A stretch of DNA of 6,025 bases from JBLIRR01 sp049472395 (GTDB lineage: Bacteria; SZUA-182; DTGQ01; JBLIRR01), in NCBI GenBank assembly GCA_049472395.1, contig JBLIRR010000098.1:1-6025 (forward strand), written 5' to 3'. Numbering within the stretch: position 1 is the stretch's first letter; every line of letters begins with the position of its first letter. Shown in pieces: positions 1 through 4,521 of this stretch. Made by a program: the position numbers and the translations under genes. Under the pieces are notes generated by a model, which saw only the letters and a program-made list of their open reading frames with translations, did no database searches and was not told where the DNA came from.

Positions 1-846
1 GGCGTTCTGGGCTGTTTCGGTGATTCCTGTGAAAAAAAATTTAACCCACTGCTGAAGATCGTTATTTGTCCGTATACGGCTTAAGTGATCATAATACAGC
101 TGACGGTGCGCGTCAAAAAAGGAAGACAGGTACAAAACAGGCTTCTCTAGAATTTTATTGCTGACCAGATAAAGCGTGATCATCAGCCTGCCGACCCTGC
201 CGTTACCGTCTAAAAAAGGGTGAATGGTTTCAAACTGATAATGGATTAATGCAATTTTAAGCAAATCAGGAAAATAAATCGATTCATTATGAACAAACTT
301 TTCAATATCATTTATCAAGTCAGGAACAGAGGTGTGCACCGGAGGTACAAAAACCGCATCATTTATAGTAGCCCCTCCTATCCAGTTTTGACTCTGTCTG
401 TATTCTCCGGGCCTTTTATGCTCACCACGCACTCCTTGCAACAGTATTTTATGGGTATCCTTAATCAATCGTGAAGAGAAGGGCAGATTGTTTAATTGGG
501 CAATAGCATAGTTCATGGCCTGAATGTAGTTCTGCACTTCTTCCCAGTCATCCCGCCTATCAACAGGCACATCTTCCCTGTCTAACAAGGCTTCCTCAAT
601 GTTAGTTTGGGTACCCTCAATTTTGCTGCTCTGTGTAGCTTCCTTTAACACATGCATTTTAATAAAGAGATCAAGATTGGGAATATATTCGGAATACATA
701 TCAAGGCGCCCGAGCTGCCTGTCGGCTTTGCTTAAAAGTTGCAACACGTGCATATCGTCAAGGCGCCATTGCCGGTTTATGTAAGTCGGCTGAAAACTTT
801 TATAATACCCTTGATTGATATAGGTGCCTGACTTAAATTTTTTCAT
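1..846 (-). CDS. Fic family protein, probable class II adenylyltransferase (3' end outside window)
   Basis: The frame is open from the ATG at 846-844 to the window edge, giving 282 residues without a stop; the C-terminus is missing. Residues 209-220 read HPFLDGNGRVGR, a full Fic core motif with the catalytic His209, the phosphate-binding GNGR loop and the final Arg. Family members usually transfer AMP from ATP to a hydroxyl side chain of a target protein. Residues 73-78 (SSKIEG) match the (S/T)xxxE(G/N) inhibitory helix. Because it lies N-terminal to the Fic core, this is the class II, self-inhibited arrangement, with Glu77 expected to block the nucleotide site. Residues about 158-169 (GATINDAVFVPP) fit the target-binding flap. 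Relatives of this architecture often end in a winged-helix domain, which cannot be seen here. The start is chosen because upstream in-frame sequence has no alternative ATG and a GAAG lies 4 nt before it. The target is unknown. The gene follows hsdS on the same strand but is separated by 93 bp with its own palindromes, so it is probably controlled separately. Confidence 0.93.
   Translation of the reverse strand, partial: MKKFKSGTYINQGYYKSFQPTYINRQWRLDDMHVLQLLSKADRQLGRLDMYSEYIPNLDLFIKMHVLKEATQSSKIEGTQTNIEEALLDREDVPVDRRDDWEEVQNYIQAMNYAIAQLNNLPFSSRLIKDTHKILLQGVRGEHKRPGEYRQSQNWIGGATINDAVFVPPVHTSVPDLINDIEKFVHNESIYFPDLLKIALIHYQFETIHPFLDGNGRVGRLMITLYLVSNKILEKPVLYLSSFFDAHRQLYYDHLSRIRTNNDLQQWVKFFFTGITETAQNA
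187..222 (-). other. Fic catalytic motif HPFLDGNGRVGR
   Basis: These codons encode residues 209-220 of the Fic protein. All consensus positions of HPFx(D/E)GNGRxxR are present, including His209, Asp213, Asn215 and both Arg residues, so the active site looks intact rather than decayed. Confidence 0.95.
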
Positions 847-850
847 TTTT

Positions 851-854
851 CTTC
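851..854 (-). promoter_or_regulatory. Weak ribosome binding site of fic
   Basis: GAAG lies on the minus strand 4 nt before the ATG at 846-844 and is the only purine-rich Shine-Dalgarno-like stretch in the leader. It supports this start over the ATG at 856-854, whose frame stops after 7 codons. The spacing is short and the match partial. Confidence 0.35.
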
Positions 855-860
855 ATTTTT

Positions 861-884
861 TAAAATAAGACACTACTTATTTTA
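861..884. promoter_or_regulatory. Perfect palindrome, candidate operator (fic-proximal copy)
   Basis: TAAAATAAG (861-869) is mirrored exactly by CTTATTTTA (876-884) around a 6-bp spacer. It lies 15-38 bp upstream of the fic start codon, inside the expected promoter/leader region. The same 9-bp arms recur in the palindrome at 900-926, with centres about 40 bp apart. Two copies of one dyad directly before a gene are typical of repressor or autoregulator binding sites. The binding protein is unknown; a winged-helix domain in the unseen C-terminus of the Fic protein is one candidate. Confidence 0.6.
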
Positions 885-892
885 GTTTTTGA

Positions 893-900
893 CAAATATC
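893..900 (-). promoter_or_regulatory. Possible -7 element of the fic promoter (Bacteroidota type)
   Basis: The minus strand reads GATATTTG here, one mismatch from the Bacteroidota consensus TAnnTTTG. It sits between the two palindromes, and a start of transcription shortly downstream would give a leader of roughly 40 nt. No matching -33 element is evident and the host group is not established, so this is tentative. Confidence 0.2.
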
Positions 901-926
901 TAAAATAAGATAGACGCTTATTTTAG
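900..926. promoter_or_regulatory. Perfect palindrome, candidate operator (fic-distal copy)
   Basis: CTAAAATAAG (900-909) is mirrored exactly by CTTATTTTAG (917-926) around a 7-bp spacer. The 9-bp core arms equal those of the dyad at 861-884, while the spacer sequences differ, which suggests that the arms are what is recognised. It begins 14 bp after the hsdS stop codon. Its stem is almost all A:T and no T-run follows on the minus strand, so it is a poor intrinsic terminator for hsdS. Confidence 0.6.
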
Positions 927-939
927 TTTTCGGTTACTT

Positions 940-2271
940 TTATTCCGTCACTTTGATTTTGCCTGTTACCACCTCGCTGATTAAGGCAGTGCGGTATTCT
1001 TTTAATAATTCTATGAGCTTTTTTGTTTTTTCTATTTTGGTGTTTATGCGGGTGGTTTCTTTTTCTATGTGGTTGACGATAGCGGTTTGTTCTTCCGGGG
1101 GAGGGATGGCTATTATAAAATTATTCAAAACATTTATTGTGAGTTGATTAATAGTTACTGTCTGAAATAGACCGGTCTGCCCTTTGAATACTTGTGAGTT
1201 AAAATAATAGTATACAAATGGAAACAGCTTAGTGCGAAATATCGTCATAAATGCACCAAAAGTGTTACCGGTAGATCTTTCATTAATGAGAATATTCTTG
1301 CCAATTAAAGTTGCACTTCCGCTTCTTGAACAAATAAGAATATCACCAACTTTTGTTTTTAACTCCTCTTCTATTTCCTTATTAACATAGACGTTATCTA
1401 ATAAAGAAAGTTTCCCTTCTTGAATGTTTGATGCTCTAAGTACTAAAATGCCCTGTTTTGGATCAGTAACTATTTCACTCGGTGAGTAAATAATTCCAAT
1501 TATTGATTTTCCCACATACTTCACTTTCTTTACGTCCCAATGCTCAGGAATTTCTCCTAACCAATCAATGCCGCTATCTTTTACCTTTACATCTGGATTT
1601 ATGCCTTTTGTAACTGCCTTGTTGATAATAGCTGTTTTTTCTTCTTCATAGAGTTTTAGCAATTCTTCTTTTTGAGTAATTAAATCATCTATTTCGGCAG
1701 CTTTGCGATCGAGATAGTTGGCGATTGCAGTTTGTTCGTTAATTATCGGCAACAACATTTTATATTGTCCTACAGATTCTTGAGTAATCCCAAAAAAGGT
1801 TGTACCTGTCTTTGTTAATTCAATATGGTTTTTGAATAAATAAGATTGTAATTGATAATATAAATACTTTGAATCATAGCTTTCATTAAAAGGACGCAGA
1901 ACTAATAGATGGCTATTTAGTGAAGATTTATGTGGAAAAGGAATATTTTCCACATAAAGTAATTTTCCAATTGTTCCATCTTTTGTAATTAGAACATCAT
2001 TATTTTTTAGCTGAATTTCAGGTGCTTGATTATATCTTTCTTCAGATATGTGATACACTTCATCCCAACAAATTTTTCCATCCTTGAAATTCATTCCTGT
2101 GATCAAAAACGGTTCATTTATATTTGTAGTAAATTCAGATTGCTTTAATCCTTGCCAACCTATTCTACCTTTCATGTATGAAATCTGATTGAATTTCTTT
2201 AATTCCCAATGCTCTGGAATCTCCCCGATCCACTCAATCCCGCTGTCTTTATATCTCTCGTATCTTTTCAT
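940..2271 (-). CDS. hsdS: Type I restriction-modification specificity subunit HsdS
   Basis: This 443-residue protein is the DNA-recognition subunit of a Type I R-M enzyme. It has the normal full-length, two-half layout: an N-terminal segment KDSGIEWIGEIPEHW (8-22 region), target recognition domain 1 (about 24-178), a central conserved helical spacer (about 178-228, starting NEQTAIANYLDRK), a second copy of the head motif (KDSGIDWLGEIPEHW, 231-245), target recognition domain 2 (about 246-392) and a C-terminal conserved helix pair (393-443, starting PEEQTAIVNHIEKE). Each recognition domain would read one half of a bipartite asymmetric site, and the spacer helices set the gap and dock HsdM. The specificity cannot be read from sequence. 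It starts 20 nt after the yhcG stop, with an AT-rich leader and no clear Shine-Dalgarno sequence. The ATG is supported by homology to the duplicate head at 3455-3520. It appears intact and is the last gene of the R-M operon. Confidence 0.95.
   Translation of the reverse strand: MKRYERYKDSGIEWIGEIPEHWELKKFNQISYMKGRIGWQGLKQSEFTTNINEPFLITGMNFKDGKICWDEVYHISEERYNQAPEIQLKNNDVLITKDGTIGKLLYVENIPFPHKSSLNSHLLVLRPFNESYDSKYLYYQLQSYLFKNHIELTKTGTTFFGITQESVGQYKMLLPIINEQTAIANYLDRKAAEIDDLITQKEELLKLYEEEKTAIINKAVTKGINPDVKVKDSGIDWLGEIPEHWDVKKVKYVGKSIIGIIYSPSEIVTDPKQGILVLRASNIQEGKLSLLDNVYVNKEIEEELKTKVGDILICSRSGSATLIGKNILINERSTGNTFGAFMTIFRTKLFPFVYYYFNSQVFKGQTGLFQTVTINQLTINVLNNFIIAIPPPEEQTAIVNHIEKETTRINTKIEKTKKLIELLKEYRTALISEVVTGKIKVTE
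1537..1581 (-). repeat. Internal HsdS head-motif repeat (second half)
   Basis: These codons encode KDSGIDWLGEIPEHW, residues 231-245 of HsdS. The motif matches KDSGIEWIGEIPEHW near residues 8-22 of the same protein with two conservative changes. It marks the start of the second half-subunit repeat, a normal feature of two-domain HsdS proteins and a possible exchange point between recognition domains. Confidence 0.85.
2206..2271 (-). repeat. hsdS 5' repeat, copy in the intact gene
   Basis: These are the first 22 codons of the intact hsdS. They align without gaps to 3455-3520 (offset 1249 bp) with 6 mismatches in 66 bp by hand count. The repeat is in direct orientation. Recombination with the upstream copy would remove the hsdM-tail fragment and yhcG and rebuild an intact hsdS directly after rhuM. 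Confidence 0.9.
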
Positions 2272-2291
2272 TATATATTACAACCGTTTAA

Positions 2292-3329
2292 TTATTCATT
2301 GTCTGGACTGTCTAATTGTCGTCTGGCATCAATGACCGCTTGGTGCAATTTTTCCGCAAACAGCTTTTTATTGGGAATATTGGTCAGATATGCGGCTACT
2401 TCGATCTGGTCATTCTCAAGCATCATTAACTCAACTTGTTCTTTTGTTTTGGATGCGCAGAGAATTAATCCAATGGGTTTGTTTTCACCGTCTCTCATTT
2501 CATATTTTTCGAGCCAGCGCAAATACAACTCCATTTTGCCTTTATATTCCGCCTTAAATTTACCTAATTTCAATTCGATGACTATCAATCTTTTCCATGC
2601 TCGATGATAAAAAAGTAAATCAATATAAAAATCTTCATCATCAATAGTTATTCTTTTTTGCCGTCCTAAAAATGCATAATCGGTTCCCATCTCTATAATG
2701 AATTCCTGCAATTTGGCAAGGATTGCATTTTCTAAATCCTTTTCACTATAGGTATCAGCTAAATTTAAAAAGTCCAATACATAAGGGTCACGAAAACTTA
2801 AATCCGGTGATAGTATTTTTTCTTTGCGCAGTTTATCCAAATCATTGGCAATAGTCTTTTCGGGCTTTCGGGATATGGCGGTTCTTTCAAATAGCATACT
2901 ATCAATTCTATCTCGAAATGTCCTTACCGACCATCCTTCATAAGCACACATTTCGCTATAAAATTCACGTTTTGTTTCATCTTCTATATAAATCAGGGTT
3001 CTTATATGAGTCCAGGTCAATTTCTCACTCAGTGAGTGAGGAATTTGTGGATAAACTTCAGCAAATTTGATCGAGTTTCGCAGATTAGTTTCGTTAAAAC
3101 CTTTTCCATATTTTAGGGTAAGCTCTTTACTTAATTTAGCTATAACTTGTTTGCCATAGGCAGCACGTTTATTTTCAAGAAAATGTCGGTTTATTGTATT
3201 GCCAATATTCCAATATAACAGACTAATTTCTTTATTAATGGAAACTGCAACACGCTTTCGTGATTGTTCAATTAACTGCGCCACATCATTGTATAGATAA
3301 TTTATATTTTGTTCTGTTACATTTGACAT
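2292..3329 (-). CDS. YhcG/DUF1016-family PDDEXK nuclease
   Basis: This 345-residue protein has the usual length and two-part layout of the YhcG family. An N-terminal helical domain (about 12-150) contains LLYWNIG and the YGKGF region typical of DUF1016. A C-terminal PDDEXK nuclease fold (about 170-325) contains FYIDLLFYHR with Asp237 and the strand VIELKLG with Glu252 and Lys254, the expected metal-binding and catalytic D...ExK set. An upstream acidic residue such as Glu200 or Glu209 may complete the site. The fold predicts cleavage of DNA; no substrate is established from this sequence. Its ATG overlaps the stop of the 63-codon hybrid ORF by 1 nt (TAATG), implying translational coupling. It sits between an hsdM tail and hsdS, a place where Type I R-M loci often carry extra genes, so an accessory defence role is plausible but inferred. 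It appears intact. Confidence 0.9.
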   Translation of the reverse strand: MSNVTEQNINYLYNDVAQLIEQSRKRVAVSINKEISLLYWNIGNTINRHFLENKRAAYGKQVIAKLSKELTLKYGKGFNETNLRNSIKFAEVYPQIPHSLSEKLTWTHIRTLIYIEDETKREFYSEMCAYEGWSVRTFRDRIDSMLFERTAISRKPEKTIANDLDKLRKEKILSPDLSFRDPYVLDFLNLADTYSEKDLENAILAKLQEFIIEMGTDYAFLGRQKRITIDDEDFYIDLLFYHRAWKRLIVIELKLGKFKAEYKGKMELYLRWLEKYEMRDGENKPIGLILCASKTKEQVELMMLENDQIEVAAYLTNIPNKKLFAEKLHQAVIDARRQLDSPDNE

Positions 3330-3456
3330 TATTCCAGCACCTTTTTCTCAAGTTCAACCGTGGATTCCTCAAGCGCCAGAATATCGGCTTTAATTTCAGC
3401 TAATGAACGAAGAGGCTTAAACTCATAGAAATATTTAGTAAAATTTATTTCATACC
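3327..3456 (-). repeat. hsdM 3'-end repeat, displaced copy
   Basis: This 130-bp segment aligns without gaps to 4519-4648 (offset 1192 bp, direct orientation) with 5 mismatches by hand count. Four are synonymous third-position changes. The fifth turns the last GAA codon of hsdM into TAA, so the tail ends one residue earlier. The homology runs through the ATG of the next gene (yhcG here, rhuM in the other copy) and ends where hsdS-like sequence begins. Confidence 0.95.
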
Positions 3457-3520
3457 AATGCTCTGGAATCTCCCCGATCCACTCTACCCCGCTGTCTTTA
3501 TATTTTTCGTATTTTCTCAT
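3329..3520 (-). pseudogene. In-frame hybrid of an hsdS head and an hsdM tail (recombination scar, 63 codons)
   Basis: Residues 1-22 (MRKYEKYKDSGVEWIGEIPEHW in two parts: MRKYEKYKDSG and VEWIGEIPEHW) are the start of an HsdS, close to the start of the intact HsdS downstream but with K/R swaps and one Val/Ile change. Residues 23-63, beginning YEINFTKYFYEF and ending ELEKKVLE, equal the last part of HsdM except for its final Glu. The join falls at a codon boundary (Trp22/Tyr23) over a shared GG dinucleotide. Neither parent is complete, so it cannot act as a methylase or specificity subunit. The frame is open, its ATG overlaps the rhuM stop by 4 nt (ATGA) and its stop overlaps the yhcG ATG by 1 nt. 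It is therefore probably translated, and ribosomes crossing it may feed yhcG. Best read as the scar of a fusion between two R-M alleles. A role of the peptide itself, for example interfering with HsdM-HsdS assembly, is speculation. Confidence 0.85.
3455..3520 (-). repeat. hsdS 5' repeat, truncated upstream copy
   Basis: This 66-bp piece carries only the first 22 codons of an hsdS allele and matches 2206-2271 with 6 mismatches. The first 30 bp on the plus strand (3455-3484) are identical. It directly abuts the displaced hsdM tail, sharing the CC at 3455-3456 as junction microhomology. Confidence 0.9.
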
Positions 3521-4521
3521 TTTTTCTGGTGTAGTTTTTTTTCCAGTTTTTTCATTTCTTCCAAATCCTGTTCATCCGCCAGTCGGGCGTCATACGCTTT
3601 TCGTTTTTTGTCGAATTCAGCATAAACCTTTCTCACCATCTTTTCCATTTCTGTGTTGGAGATTTGTCCTTTATGTTTCAGAATCTGTCTATCGTTAAAT
3701 TCCAGTATCCGGTCTACACTTTCACGCCAAAAATTCATAGTGATGTCTTGGCGGTTTTTAGCGCGCAGTTCAGCAGTTTCCAAAAAGATGACAACCAACC
3801 GATTCAAGGTGTCAATTTCATCTTTCGTCAGGTAGTTCTTGGCAATAAAAATATCCTGCTTTCTCACAACGCTTCCCTGCCAGGATGTTAGCGCCATATT
3901 AGGCTTACGTGCATCAGCTCGGCTTATTATTATTTCAGCGGCTGTCTGGTCAGTAACAGCGTAAAGTAATTTATTCTGTGTCTCGGCAAAAAACATCTGG
4001 GTTGCTTTATCGGTTTTATCATAATCGCTGCTTAGAGCAAATAAATCTCTCAATTTCTGATAGAAACGTTTTTCCGAAGCGCGGATTTCCCGAATTCTTT
4101 CCAGCAATTCATCAAAGTAGTCAGGTCTGCCGTCAGGATTTTTCAACCGCTCGTCATCCATCACAAAACCCTTAATCATATACTCTTTCAGGTTTTGAAT
4201 TGCCCACATTCTGAATTGCGTGCCACGTTTGCTCCGTACTCGAAAACCTATCGCCAGAATCATATCAAGTGAGTAGTAAGTTACATTGTATTGTTTGCCA
4301 TCCGCGGCAGTTGTTAAGTAATTCTTAACAACTGAATTTTCTTCTAACTCTTTTTCTTCCAATATGTTAGAAATATGCATACTAATATTTGGTACAGAGG
4401 TGTCAAAAAGTTCTGCAATCTGATTTTGATTCATCCATATCATTCCATCTTTGGCATAAAGCGCAACAGATACTTTGCCATCAACAGTGTTATAGATAAT
4501 TATATTTTGTTTATCATTCAT
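3517..4521 (-). CDS. RhuM-family protein
   Basis: This 334-residue protein matches the RhuM family (named from a Salmonella pathogenicity-island gene) in length and signature segments. Its molecular function is not established. Residues about 31-53 (NQNQIAELFDTSVPNISMHI onward) look like a helix-turn-helix, suggesting DNA binding. Residues 82-107 contain the family's conserved YYSLDMILAIGFRVRSKRGT block followed by QFRMWA. The C-terminal third is charged and helical (about 285-334) and ends in a Lys-rich tail. RhuM-like genes recur as cargo between hsdM and hsdS in Type I R-M loci, which fits here. Its ATG overlaps the hsdM stop by 4 nt (ATGA) and its stop overlaps the hybrid ORF ATG in the same way, so it is probably translationally coupled to hsdM. 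It appears intact. The 'virulence protein' label carried by the family should not be taken as function; a regulatory or accessory defence role is inferred only from position and the putative DNA-binding motif. Confidence 0.9.
   Translation of the reverse strand: MNDKQNIIIYNTVDGKVSVALYAKDGMIWMNQNQIAELFDTSVPNISMHISNILEEKELEENSVVKNYLTTAADGKQYNVTYYSLDMILAIGFRVRSKRGTQFRMWAIQNLKEYMIKGFVMDDERLKNPDGRPDYFDELLERIREIRASEKRFYQKLRDLFALSSDYDKTDKATQMFFAETQNKLLYAVTDQTAAEIIISRADARKPNMALTSWQGSVVRKQDIFIAKNYLTKDEIDTLNRLVVIFLETAELRAKNRQDITMNFWRESVDRILEFNDRQILKHKGQISNTEMEKMVRKVYAEFDKKRKAYDARLADEQDLEEMKKLEKKLHQKK

Noticed and set aside
833..856. Seven-codon upstream ORF (ATG at 856-854) overlapping the fic start
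   Set aside because: It is only MKKNEKI in A-rich sequence, overlaps the fic start out of frame, and has no ribosome binding site of its own. The ATG at 846 opens the conserved Fic frame.
861..890. Hairpin followed by T5 on the plus strand as an intrinsic terminator
   Set aside because: The stem is almost entirely A:T, no plus-strand gene ends here, and the same dyad recurs 40 bp away, which fits an operator pair better.
889..894. Perfect TTGACA on the plus strand as a -35 element
   Set aside because: No acceptable -10 hexamer follows at 16-18 bp and no plus-strand gene lies downstream; only the antisense of hsdS would be transcribed.
2209..2607. 132-codon plus-strand ORF
   Set aside because: It is antisense to the yhcG 3' half and the hsdS start, both well supported, and shows no domain of its own.
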